Shown: positions 49,600-60,745, counted from the first letter of the stretch. The stretch: DNA of 64,000 nucleotides from Gnetum montanum (GCA_015680685.1 MNCI01008335.1:328903-392902), one strand, 5' to 3'. A program made the numbers and translations. The notes: generated by a model from the letters alone, not told the origin.

Positions 49600-50652
49600 A
49601 TGGAGGAAGTCAAAGCCAACACAACGACTAATGACAAGGACTTTGCAGCTGCACTAACCCATGTGAAACAAACGCTCAAACAAAAGAACACAACGTTGAG
49701 CTTGTACGACTTGGTCATGATCTCATCTGCTCATTGCCAAGCATTGGCCAAGATCTCGGCCTCCATTCCTGTTACGAAGGACATCCCTGCAAATGAGGCA
49801 TCCATCCGTGCAACAACGCTACCCCTTGCACCATAAGAATCAAGTTCAACATCTCTAGTGTTTCACAACAATGCAATCAAAGTTACTACAGCTCCCCTGT
49901 CAATTAGCGTACGTGTTGGATAGTGCACAATCCGTAGAGTACATGTTGATGATGGTGCAGCAAAAAATGTAGTCTTGTACCCCGTCATCAATAATCTAGG
50001 CTTGATAGATGAGATTAGGCCAACCAAAACCATGTGTCTAAAATCCTTCAACGGATCACATGTCATAGTTAGGAGTACAATCAACTTAGCCTTTGTCGTA
50101 GAAGAGCAATTCCCCACTAGTGCAGATTTCACTGTCATAGAGGAGATGCCAAGTTTCAACATGATTCTAGGCAAGCCTTGGCTAGCTCAACCAAGGGCCA
50201 TCTCCTCTCCCATCCACCAAGAAATCCACCTTCCATACGAAGGTGGTCAAGTTATCATCCATGGTAATAACTCTTTCTTTTCGACTATCCACGACATAGA
50301 CATGGCACAAGTTTTAGAAGAAGAGTTTCTTGGTGGTACACCTATAACAACCAATGTAGCACCTAAGGCTAACACACCCGAACGAGTGCCCCAAGCCAAC
50401 AGCCTCCCAGAGGATCCTAAGCCTTGCCAACTTCCTAATCCATGCCTGGTTAGGAAGCAACTACATGACCAAGACTTTCCCTTGGCCAAAATTGTGCTAG
50501 ATGCTTGCCTACCCTTTGCCTCCACTTGCCATGCATTTTTGACTTTCATTTACATCGTACTAGCCTACGCATTTACATTTTGCCTACTTAGATCAGGCAT
50601 TTCATTTTGTTCACATATTTGTTTTACTTTTTTTATGCATCCATCCATTTAG
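49600..50652 (+). pseudogene. Element B protease region
   Basis: Frames 49600-49836 and 49975-50652 are parts of the same reading: MEEVKANTTTNDKDFAAAL, LSLYDLVMISSAHCQALAKI, then VHVDDGAAKNV at about 49,945, CLKSFNGSHVIV, FNMILGKPWLAQPRAI and LPYEGGQVIIHG. It is the plus-strand counterpart of 31599-30601. The active site is DDG instead of D(T/S)G. The end is a hydrophobic tail near 50,520-50,590 (AFLTFIYIVLAYAFTFCLL), which could be chance. Confidence 0.83.
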
Positions 50653-52298
50653 CTTACGCATTACATCTAAAAACATAAAAACTATAAAACATAAAACTAC
50701 AAAAACGCATGGCCCAAAAAGGCCTTAAACTAGCCTATGGCCCAGAACAACCTAAAACTATCACTTTCTGCATTGTTTTCCTTTTCATTCATACATTTTA
50801 ACTTTGTTTACAACAGATGTTGGTTGATGTTATTTTCTTTTTAGTTGAGTTTTACAGAATTTTGCAGACACACAGCATAACAATGCATGTAGCATCGCAC
50901 CTTGTATAAGCAAGGTAAGCACTAGTCCGCTATGACTAGAAACTGGCACAGACAGTTCGCTATGACTATAAATTGGGACAGCTCATCCTTGGGTCATGAA
51001 GTTAAACTAGCACAATAGCTTGTCCTTGGGTCATGACGTTACACTAGCACAATAGCTCATCCTTAGGTCATGACATTAAACTGGCACAACATCCACTATC
51101 TGCTACGACATGAAACTAGCATCCAACAGTTTGCTAGGACTATAAACTAGCACATCAGGGTCTGCCAGGACCTTGAATTGGGTTCACAGTCTGCCAGGAC
51201 TTTAAACTGGCATGTAGCTGATCTGATCCAAACATTTTCCATTGCCCTGGGAGCACTCACAGCATCGTCGCCTCCTAGCATTTTGGTGATTTTTTTGGAG
51301 CACTTGCCATTAGTGTGACATTCAAAACATTTGCAACATCATCGCCCTGGCATCTTCACTGGTTTCCTGAGCACTTGCAATTGGCATAACATTTGACACT
51401 TGTAGCATCTTCACATCTGGCATTTGCACTTGCATTTCATATTTTGTAGTTTTCTTGTCCTCTCTGAGTTGTGTTTGTAGGATAAAGCTTTGTAGGTAGT
51501 CGTGCAAAGGTGCATCTCATCACAGTAGCAAGTTATCATGTTGCTTTGATGCACATGATTGGACTAGTTGTGCCACTCAAGAGTGCACATCCCCCTCATC
51601 TCTGTTATAGCCTATGCACATCCATTCCTTCATCCCAACATCCTCTCATCCTCCCCATATTCATGCTTTTGCACTCCTCTGATGCATACTCACTATGACA
51701 CACATGGCATTCTCTTTATATCAACCGTTGAACCCATGGTTGATGTAACACAATTCATTTTGTGGGGTGCCTCTATTTCATAGTCAAAGCCTAGGTGGAT
51801 GTAACATCAATCATCCCTAGGAAACAAAGCCCATCTTCTTGATGGCCAACTTGCAGCTAACATTTAGTAGTAAGCTGAACCCAAAGAAGGTTTGCCTCAC
51901 ACAAAAAAAAAAAAATTAAAATCAATAACACTCCAGCTCTGCAATTGGCTCATCCTTGGATGGACTTTGATGCTCTTATGAACACTCCAATAAGAGGTTG
52001 ACGTTTCAAGGGCAAACCACATCATACCATGGTCATTGTCAATCGTGCTAAATTTGCATCTTACATCATGATCCACTGTTTGCATTTCATTCCCACCATT
52101 TAAATTTCATCTCCCTAGCATTGCCTATACCCCTTGTCCCCTAACATAACCTTATTCCCATAACACTCTTGAGCATGGTAAAACGCATCCAATTTTGTGT
52201 TGACAAATGACGTTAGTGACATGTGTGCTATGGTGTTTTGTAATTCTTTGTCGATGTCTTTTAGGCCACTCCTCCAAACGTCAACAAAGATGGGCCAT
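50653..52298 (+). other. Element B 3' spacer and polypurine tract
   Basis: Non-coding. Positions 50930-51210 hold nine micro-repeat copies in element-sense orientation, such as GTTCGCTATGACTATAAATT, GGTCATGACATTAAACTGGC and GTCTGCCAGGACTTTAAACTGGC. The tract GTCAACAAAGATGGGCCAT precedes the 3' LTR at 52299. The other sequence has no recognisable frame. Confidence 0.75.
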
Positions 52299-53317
52299 TG
52301 AAACACCACAAAATTTCATTTCTCAACATCGCAACTGCAAATATGGCTAATTGTTATGCGCTATTACATACTGCTACATTGCATAGCATAGCATAGCGTA
52401 GCACGTTGTTATAGTGCGTAGCGTAGCACCTTGCTACGTTGCATAGCATAGCATAGCGTAGCACCTTGCTACAGTGCTAGCGTAGCATCCTACTATAGTG
52501 CTAGCGTAGCACCCTGCTAGCACCTTGCTACAGTGCTAGCGTAGCACCCTGCTACAGTGCGTAGCATAGCACCCCGTTACGCTACACTGTTATGCACTGT
52601 TACTTGCTGTTACACGTTGCTACCTACCACAAGGCACGTGGGGCCAGGTCCGCATTTTGGGCTAACCCTAGCTCTATAAATACCTCTGTGATCCATTTTT
52701 TTTAAAAAGGAGGGAAAGGGAGGGAGGCTTCAATTTTCTTCATTGGAAAAAAAACAATTAGGATTTCCATTTCAGCATTTGGCATTTCAGCATTTTGGCA
52801 CTTAGCTCCATGGGCAAATGAGACCCAGAGCACACCACACCGACAGAGAGGCACAACTACATCACATAGTATACTGTGACTACCAACCTAGGAGGCATAG
52901 TTTATCATAGTGAGCACCATATTTCATAGCCCGATACCACCGAGGCTGTGACTCCACTCTTACTATTCCTATTGTACACTTTGTATACCTATACCCTTTT
53001 TTGGGGCAGTGCATCTTTATATTTAAACTTTCTTTTTGGCTGGTTACAACATATTTTTTGGAATTGTTAAGCGTCAGATTGTGTTCACTATCCCATTACG
53101 CACTTTAGCACGTTTCTCCTATTGTGCACATTATGTTTTCTTTTATTGTTTGTAAAAGGGTTATTGTACACCGATTAAGTCCCTATCTGATCAACCAAAC
53201 CGTTCAGGGCACCCTGAATCCATTTTCTCTAGCACTGCCCTTGCACGGATTCAGGGTTAGGTTGTGCACCCGAAGACCTCTCAGTGTTTCCAGCCACTGA
53301 TGTTTTTTGTCGCTACA
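52299..53317 (+). repeat. Element B 3' LTR
   Basis: Partner of 45817-46861. TATAAATACC at 52675, G-box CACGTG at 52635-52640, and a cluster of TAGCGTAGCA units at 52380-52590 whose number and spacing differ from the 5' LTR. Ends GTCGCTACA. Confidence 0.93.
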
Positions 53318-54209
53318 AACTTCATCAGCCCAACGTCCCAAAGGTGTTTGATGAGCGATTCCGTGGCCCTATTGTAGAGCCAACGTTGGGTCTTGTCCCA
53401 AATGTTGGCCTTGTTATGCCCAGAGGTGATCATGGTGACCTCCTTGGATTTCTTAGCCATTATAGTAGTTTACAAAAAGAAAAAATAAAAAACAAAACAA
53501 AACAAAAACAAAAGAAAAAATGAAACAACACTTGAACATGCAAACATGAACTCACAGTCTAGTGTACCGGGTTTAAACGGCGATGGAAATAGTGGAGATC
53601 CACCAAAACATCATCAACGATGATCAGCCTAAGAATTGCCCAATCCTTACCCAACCAACTAACCTCCTTATATCTCTTGTAAAACTGGGAGTACCAAGTT
53701 GGATAGGTTTTATACTCACCCTCGCATTAGCTTATCATGCCACCACACATATTCTCAGCGGAGGAAAACTCTCGCAGTGCCATTTGTGCTAAGGCCAAGG
53801 CATCAGTATCACTGTGAAGCCCACTCTTGTCAATGTAAAACCTGGTAACATACCAAAAAAAGCATATATACTATTAACATTTTTGCCTAGCGTAGCATGC
53901 ATTGCATAACATAATAGAATATGTTATAGAACTCACCCGTCGGCACAATAAATGGTTCCTGGTGGGTTTTGAAAATAGGTTCCCATGTGGCGAGCAATGA
54001 ACAATATGTTGTACAGGTGGTAGCAATTATATTCGAGCATTTCCTAGATCCAAGTCAGATGGCTCAAGCTTTTTGGACACTGACTGGATCCTCCTGCCTG
54101 CTCGCCCCTGATTGATCCATCAGTCAAAAATTTTAGAATACCCCGGTTCACTTAGGCAGCAAAAAACCCCTACAATTTCTAGGATAATCAAAATGGGTTT
54201 TAACATCAG
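53318..54209 (-). pseudogene. Family antisense gene, copy 2, 5' part (exons 2-4)
   Basis: Minus-strand blocks align with the 61-64 kb copy. Exon 2 runs from about 54209 to 53937: LKPILIILEIVGVFCCL, then an internal loss of about 70 codons, then LEYNCYHLYNILFIARHMGT and PGTIYCADG. Exon 3 runs 53841-53568, starting after TTACCAG| with FYIDKSGLHSDTDAL and ending YKEVSWLGKDWAIL...; at 274 nt it matches the 275 nt of copy 3. The start of exon 4, about 53456-53318, reads KSKEVTMITSGHNK, TQRWLYNRATES and VGLMK. The exon 4 acceptor reads GG instead of AG. Exon 1 should lie beyond D. The intron between exons 1 and 2 contains TAGCGTAGCA-type units near 54,250-54,355. Confidence 0.78.
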
Positions 54210-54368
54210 CTTGCACAACACAATGGCAAAGGTTAACATTATGTTCGAGTGGAATTCGCATGTAGCGTAGCATGATTAGCCGTTTGCAAATAGCATAGCA
54301 TAACTCTTTCCTTGCATGTAGCATAGCAGAACCACAAGGGTAATAGCGTAGCAACACGATATTACCGA

Positions 54369-55808
54369 TGTAACGACGGAAAACGTCGGCAGCTGGAAAT
54401 ACCGACCGAAATTCCGTGTACACAGCTTTAACCACGGATCCGCGTGAGGACTAAGCTGGAAAAACGAATCCGCGGTGCCCTGAACGGTCTTGTCGATCAG
54501 ACAGGGACTTACGGGTCAGTAAAAGCAATGACGATTATGGATTTTTGCGTGCTGTGATTTGGTGCGAGAGATCGTAAAACGGGAAGACAACGACATAGAT
54601 GGATCGCTACGAAGATAACGCCAAAACGCTGAAAAGATGCTAATCGGGAGAGAAAAAACGTAGACGTCGCAAAGATCAAAGGTCTATGTTTCAATGCTGG
54701 ATCGGATGTATACTTGCGTGTATATTAGGTTACAACGGGAGAAAACTCCCAACAACTGGATACAAAATGAGCACAAAACAACAAGAAAACTGTCTGGACA
54801 GAAGTCTGATCTACCTTGTAGGCTCAAATCTTAGGTGCAGGAATGGTCAAGCTCTGAAGTCTTTCGATCTTTTGAACGATAGAACCTGCTAACTGGGCGA
54901 GACGACTCCGCAATTCCCGTTCTGCTTCTTTGCTTCGGGTAGATCTGCTGTTAGGGCTTAGGCGTGCTGTGTTCTGCTTCTGCTAAAGGATGGTGTTTGC
55001 AGCGATTACCAAAGGTTGCTCTTGTTTCTCTGTTCAAGGTGATAAGTGTTCCATTGCTCAGAAAATGCTCTTGTCCTCTTGATCTGCTGCCAACAAAAAG
55101 CGATAAGTGCTCTGGTGCTCTGGTTTGTTAACTTGTCCCCTTGCCAACTCCCCGAATCTCCTCCTTTTTGTATATTTGTCAGCCAGGGTATTTATAGGCC
55201 GCGACACGCGCAACCCTGATGATGTGGGCCCGAATGTCGCGGATCCTGTTGACGCGATTCTTTTAAGTCGAGCTCCGACTACGCACAACACGCTGGTTTG
55301 CGTGCTGTGCGCGTAAAGAGCAGGCCTATGATAGGCGTGTCTCGGCTGCGTTTGCGCTCATTCGTGTTGTGTTGCGTGTATGAGCGCAACCTTGGTGTAT
55401 CAACAACGCGCTTACGCTCATCACGCAACTGTGCGTGACGCAGCGTAAATGTAACATACACTCTCCACGCAGCTACGCGCGGTGGAGTGTAATCAAAGTG
55501 TAACTTACGCTCATCACGCAGCTGTGCGTGACGAAGCGTAATGAGCGCGTGCTTGCATTCTGACCTACGCACGAGCACGCATCGCTGCGTAACGCGCGTA
55601 AAGATCAGTTGTTTAAGCGTTGCGAGAACAAGTGCCAACCCGTCGTGTTTCTCTGGATTTTGCTTTGAACTGTCCTGGAGCTTATTACGCTCATTACGCT
55701 GCCGTGCGTGATAGAGCGTAAACTTGTCCTTAGACAGATTGGAAGCGCGTTCTCGCTCAAATTACGAATCTTCACCTGAGGCCGACCCGTAATTTTCACG
55801 GTGTTTCA
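54369..55808 (-). repeat. Element D 3' LTR
   Basis: On plus the boundaries are TGTAACGACGG and CACGGTGTTTCA, that is TGAAACACCGTG...TTACA in element sense. TATAAATA on minus at 55189-55196. The segment matching the other family LTRs (CGTCCTCAC-GCGGATTCG, TTCAGGGCACC, AAGTCCCTGTCTGAT in element sense) lies at 54,390-54,515. The upstream half contains four CpG-rich hairpins. Confidence 0.88.
55412..55721. repeat. CpG-rich palindromes in the D LTR
   Basis: Three 37-bp inverted repeats of the form TTACGCTCATCACGCA-n-TGTGCGTGACGNAGCGTAA lie at 55412-55448, 55505-55541 and 55685-55721. A fourth, of different sequence, ACACTCTCCACGC...GCGGTGGAGTGT, lies at 55458-55490. They sit upstream of the TATA box in element sense. 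Their conservation with compensating ends suggests selection or recent duplication; a regulatory role is inference. Confidence 0.9.
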
Positions 55809-56879
55809 ATGGCCCCCCCTTGTTGACGGTTAGAGGGCTTACCCGAAAAACGTCGACAAAGAATGCGAAACACCGGATTGGTAGAAGCAAGAACAACGTT
55901 CATCCATGACTACTCAGGTGTTGCTCTGTTTACATAAAAGGAAGGCTGGCGAGTGTGAGAGGTAGAAGGGTGTAACTGGAAACAGGTTCGGGGAAAATGC
56001 AAACGACGTGTTTATTTATGTCAACAGGAATGCTTTCAGACGAGCGTTGCGCGTCAATCTGAGATATCTCTGTTACAAATTGTAGCAGGAATGCGTGCAA
56101 AAAGGAGCATTGCGCATCACTTTTGCGATGTCTCTGCTAGCGTGAGTACAAAAAATGAAGATTTGCGTATGTGAATGCTGCGTATGGGAACTGGGTGGTG
56201 GGGAAGAAGGAAACAAGGATTAAGGTTAGACGCGTGTCTGGAAGGAATGCGCAAAGCTGAGTGGATGGGCAAACCTGAGCAGCCATTTCAGCACGCTGTT
56301 GTACTTCGCCGCTCAGATGGACGCACCTTTGAATGACATCCTCCAAGTTAAGCAGCCTGCAACCACAAAAGGAAACAGAGGACGCCATTGCTTATGGGCG
56401 AACGATGGGGTTCTTGGAGCCCATGCTGTCTGGTGTTAGCCGGAGCCAACGGACTGCAAATGTTGAGCTGGAGCACTTGGGCGGAGCCGCCAATCCTGAT
56501 GATTCGGCACTGCATACCTTCGGCAAAAGGCATCAGACGCAGTGCAGCTCACTGGTTGCACCGGGAACCGGCCAGATGAATCTGTGAAGCCGGCGCCCAA
56601 TAGCGATGATTGGCGGAGACTCCTGGGGTCATGACCAACGAGGATTTCGTTGGGGCTCCCGCTAACGAGGCTAAACTCCCAGAGCTGCTACAACTGCAGC
56701 GGGTGCGGTGGCGGCATCTCCGAGGGATCAGTAAGATGCCTCTTTGCTTGTCCGAGGGATCAGTAAGATGCCGATGAGGTGGCGATACCGGGACTGTCTC
56801 AGTACCCCACCCCGTCTGCTGTGCAACTGTACAGGAGTGATCACGCTCGCTTGAACATGGTGGCGATCTGTACATCCCA
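55809..56879 (-). other. Element D polypurine tract and 3' spacer
   Basis: The minus strand reads GTCAACAAGGGGGGGCCAT before TGAAACACC, the cleanest family polypurine tract. The rest is GC-rich non-coding spacer. A 24-bp duplication, GAGGGATCAGTAAGATGCC, occurs at about 56,722 and 56,755. The long minus frame 57295-56549 crosses this spacer and the micro-repeats and is not a gene in my judgement. Confidence 0.7.
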
Positions 56880-57290
56880 GTTTTAAGTCTTGGAAGACTG
56901 CCGTTACTGGTTTTAAGTCTCAGCAGACCATGGTCCCAGTTTAAAGTCCGGGCAGACCGAGAAGTGCTAGTTTTACGTCGTAGCGGACGGTGGTAAGGCT
57001 GGTTTATGGTCTCAGCAGACCGTGCTGTGGATGTCAGTTTTATGTCATGACCCAGGGACAAATCTGTGCTGGTTTTACGTCTCAGCAGACGGCTACTTAC
57101 CTGTGCCAGTTTAGCGTCGTGGCGGACGCGTGCAAAAGGTGCCAGTTTTTCGTCTTGGCGGACCTGTACAACATTGCCAGTTTTACGTCGTAGCGGACGG
57201 TAACCACTTGCCAGTTTAGCGTCGTGGCGGACGCGTGCAAAAGATGCCAGTTTTACGTCGTAGCGGACGCGTACCGTCATACCTGCGGTC
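56880..57290 (-). repeat. Fresh micro-repeat cluster, 12 copies
   Basis: Twelve copies of (C)CAGTTTTACGTCGTAGCGGAC or close variants (TTTAGCGTCGTGGCGGAC, TTTTAAGTCTCAGCAGAC, TTTTATGTCATGACCCAGGGA) spaced 30-45 bp. GTCGTAGCGGAC is an imperfect palindrome. Decayed versions occur at the same place relative to the LTR in B and C, and after protease in A, B and G2. Confidence 0.9.
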
Positions 57291-57306
57291 GACACCGTCG
57301 TTGCCG

Positions 57307-58560
57307 CTAGATGAAATACCGCTTTAAGTACACATGATTCACAGGATTTGCTAACTCGTTGCCGTTGACGTCTGCCAATTTGAACGCTCCGTTGCTGTAT
57401 GCGTCGGTTACCAAGAACGGGCCTTCCCAGTTTGCAGAGAACTTGCCTACTGGTTCACGCACAGCCTTGAGAACCAGGTCTCCTTGTTTGATCGGACGCT
57501 GCTGAAGATTATGATGATGCTTTTGTCTCTGTTTATCCTGATATTTCTCAATTGCTTCAAGAGCCTGTATCCGCTTCCCTTCCAATGACTCCAAGTCCAT
57601 TATTCGAGCCTCGGTGTGTTGAGCCTCATTTATAATGGTGGAGAGGACCATTCTCAGAGAAGGAATTTGCAACTCGAGAGGTAGCACCGCCTCAGATCCA
57701 TAAACTAGGCTATAGGGCGTACTGCCTGTAGCTATTCTACACGTAGTACGATATGCCCATAGCACGTAGAGGATCTGTTCATGCCACCGCCTTTTGTTGC
57801 CGTCGAGCATTTTCTTGAGAAAATTGATGATTATCTTGTTTGATGCTTCAGCTTGACCATTTGCCTACGAGTAATAAGGGGAGGAAAAGGACTGCCTGAT
57901 GCCTAGGTTGTCACAGAAGGATTTGGTATCCACGCTACTAAATTGTGGCCCATTGTCGGTCACAATAGTCATTGGGAGACCAAATCGGGTTACAATGTTA
58001 TCCAAGATGAAATGACAAACCTGTTGGGATGTAATTTTCCACAGGGGGACAGCTTCTACCCACTTCGTGAAGTACTCGGTGGCGGTAATGATGTAGCTAT
58101 GTCCTGCGGAAGATTTTGGCGTGATGGGTCTTATAATGTCCAGTCCGCATCGTTGGAATGGCCATGTGATCTATGTGGTGTGCAATTCTGTGGGTGACAC
58201 GTGGATGAGGTTTGCGTGACATTGACACGTGTCACAAGTCTTAACCTTTGTCAAACAATCTCTCTCCATGCGTGGCCAGTAGTACCCTAAGCGGCGGATT
58301 TTTAGGGCCATAGCCCGTGGTGCTACGTGGCCGCTGCACAGTCCCTCGTGAACCTTGCTGACGATGTGTTGTGCTTGGTCTGCGTTAATGCAGGTGAGCA
58401 ATACGCCATCAAAGGAGCATTTGCAGAGGGTGCTGTCTTCGATGATGACGTAGTGCCTAGCGCGTTTACGGGTTGCGTCTTTTTGCGCGCACGTTAAAGC
58501 AGCTGGTAACTCACCCTGTAAAAGATAAGATTTGATATGATCGTACCATTCAGGCATGCT
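57307..58560 (-). pseudogene. Element D integrase
   Basis: The zinc-binding domain has H in VHEGLCSGHVAPRAMALKI and C in VKTCDTCQCHA, and ends at a TAG (58168-58170). The DDE core continues in the same frame, with D in GLDIIRPITP, D in IVTDNGPQF and E in GQAEASN. A second TAG stands just before ANGQAE. The C-terminal part (57810-57307) reads RRWHEQILYVLWAYRTT, STPYSLVYGSEAVLP, KQGDLVLKAV and FSANWEGPFLVTDAY, typical of Tat integrases. Two stops are the only defects seen, both explicable as CAG to TAG. Confidence 0.9.
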
Positions 58561-59236
58561 CGCCTCAGTGAGAGAGGAGATGTGCACCGTCTGAATGATA
58601 GGTTCTGCGCAGTCTGTAATCAATGTGGGGCAGGTGTTAAGCAAGTGCGACGACACGTGTAAAGCCAGAGTGGCCAGTGCGTCGGCCAGCGTGTTGTCAG
58701 TCCGTGGGACGTGCTGGGCGTCGAAGGTCATAAATCGCCTCAGGAGATTTTTAGCCTGATCACAATAGGGCTGCAAGTGTACCGCCTTGCAGGCGTAGAC
58801 TCCAGTGATTTGATTTATGACAAGCATCGAATCGTCCCTAATTGCCAGGTGTTGAACATCGAGTTCGCCGGTAGTTAGTAATCCCCTGAGGAGCCCCTCG
58901 TACTCTGCCACATTGTTCGTACAAGGGAAGGTCAATCGATAAGCGTGTAGACGCACATCCTCAGGCGATAGCGTAAGAACAGTGGCCGCACTGCCGCCTC
59001 TGGCAGTTGAAGCTCCATCGAAATACAATGTTGCTTCGAGGCCTGCCGAAACAGGGCTTAAACTATGTACATGTTCATTAGGAAATTCTGGCTCTATTGT
59101 TGCGTGGTTGTCAATTGGTGAAGTTATTAACTGGTCGGCTATCGCTTGGCCCTTCGTAGATGACTGGCCAATGTAGTGGAGGTCGAACTCTGCGGTGATA
59201 GCCTTCCAGCGAGCAATTTTGCTACTTTCGTATAGA
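58561..59236 (-). pseudogene. Element D second (archaeal-type) RNase H and linker
   Basis: After the linker HYIGQSSTKGQAIADQLI, the sequence LYFDGASTARGGSAAT begins an archaeal-type RNase H. NNVAEYEGLLRGL (second acidic residue), IRDDSMLVINQ (third) and RTDNTLADALATLA (fourth) follow. A second RNase H in addition to the one attached to RT is a hallmark of the Tat lineage. The domain itself is open. It lies in a different frame from the RT because of the lesion at about 59,230. Confidence 0.88.
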
Positions 59237-60745
59237 CTATGCGTAATGCCTACATTTCTTGAGCATAAAAACTAATGCTAAGCAATTACGCTCAACGTCG
59301 TTGTACCTCGTCTCGTATGCATATAGAGCGTGACTTAGGTAATAGATGGGCATTTCTGACCCATCCTCCCTTTTCTGACAAAGCAACGCTGCTATTGCAA
59401 CGTCCGAAGTGGCGAGGTAAATGAAAAAAGGCAGGTCCCTTTGTGGCGGGAAAACCGTCGGTAGATGTTGCAATTCTTGTTTTAGATTGTCAAATGCACG
59501 TTGGCAATCGTCGGTCCATTCAAAATTAACCCCCTTTTTCAGCAAATGTTGCATGGGGTGTAGTTTGTCGGTTAACCTTGAAATGAACCTGCGTATGAAC
59601 TGTAAGCGGCCCTGTAACCCGCGTAGTTGCTTGAGGTCTGTGGGAGGCTTTAACGCGACAATGGCTTTGACCTTATCAGGGTCAACTCGTATGCCGGTTT
59701 CCGATACCACAAACCCCAGCATGCGTCCGGTTTTGACTCCGAATACGCACTTCTTTGGGTTAAGCCGGAGCTCGTGCGTGGAGCATCTTTTAAGGACTAA
59801 CTCCAGGTCCTCTGAATGATCTTCCGACTTCAAAGATTTTACAGCTATGTCGTCTACATAATCATTCAGCCTTCCTAGGAGGTAATCGCTAAAGATGTAC
59901 GTCATGGCCCGTTGATACGTCGCTCCGGCGTTCTTCAGACCGAAAGGCATCATGGTATAGCAAAATGTCCCCCAGGGTGTCATAAACGTTGTGGTCAGTT
60001 GATGTTCTGGGTTGATGCGAATCTGGTTATAGCCTGAGAAGCCATCCATGAAGGACAGAAGCGCATGCCCAGCTGTTGTATCCACTAGCTGGTCGATACT
60101 CGGTAATGGGAAGTTATCCTTGATTGTGGCCTTGTTCAGATCCCGGAAGTCTATGCATATGCGTATACCCCCAGTCTTCTTCGGCACGACCACAATGTTA
60201 GATACCCAGTCTGAATAATCGACCGCGCGGATGAAACCAGCCTGATATAGTTTGGTGATTTCGTCACGCACTGCTAGCGCGATCTCTGGTTTGATCTTGC
60301 GTGCCTTTTGCCTAACCGGTTTAATTTGCGGGTCAAGGATAATGTTATGCTGAATTAATCTAGGATCTAATCCAGGCATATCCTCATATGACCATGCAAT
60401 GACAGTGATATTGTCTTGCAGAACCTGCTTTATTGCGTTGTGCGTTTTCTCGTCTAGCAAAGAACTGACCTTGAGTGTTTTGGTCTCACCCCTATGTGTA
60501 ACGATAGGGACCTCACTAATGGGGTCCTCGGTTATGTCCCCAGCTTCTAGGTCTAGCGTGCGCGTGGACTGTTCTGGCCACTCTGGGGATGTCTCCGATG
60601 TAGCTATGGTTACGCTTGCTAAAGGGGGATTAGCGTCTACTAATGTGAAGTCAAAAGGCCTAGTTAAGTGCCCGTACGGGCCTGTCAAAGTTAAAGGTGC
60701 TGAAACTGTGGTGTCCATCCTCCGTCTGTTCTGCAAAACCGGCAA
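59237..60745 (-). pseudogene. Element D reverse transcriptase and first RNase H
   Basis: A 502-codon frame. Residues 1-110 are a leader with no clear domain (VSAPLTLTGPYGHLTRPFDF). RT covers about 115-350, with IRICIDFRDLNKATIKDNF at about 194, LLSFMDGFSGYNQIRINPE at about 230, MMPFGLKNAGATYQRAM and the catalytic YVDD at 296-299. The first RNase H follows (FFIYLATSDVAIAALL, DVERNCLALVFMLKKCRHYA) and stops after RHYA. Comparison with gypsy RNase H shows that about 30 codons are lost and the frame changes there, so the protein is severed from its second RNase H and integrase. There is no protease upstream; the antisense gene begins instead. Confidence 0.92.

Larger units (their letters stand above)
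45817..53317 (+). mobile_element. Element B: complete gag-protease-only gypsy element, 7.5 kb
   Basis: Both LTRs (1045 and 1019 bp), exact 5-bp target duplication, primer site, gag, protease, spacer and polypurine tract are present. No RT, RNase H or integrase remnant lies between 50.65 and 52.30 kb. It is therefore a non-autonomous derivative, like element C in inverse orientation. The coding regions of B and C align through gag and protease, so both come from one non-autonomous lineage that must have used proteins from a full-length relative. Confidence 0.92.

Noticed and set aside
56880-57290. CRISPR-like regular repeats
   Set aside because: Units are degenerate, spacers are short and variable, the context is a plant retrotransposon and no cas-type genes exist.
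56549-57295. A 248-codon minus frame with RRKT and KLA repeats
   Set aside because: It runs through the D micro-repeat cluster and spacer; its repeats are the DNA motif read in one frame, and other elements have no such frame at this place.
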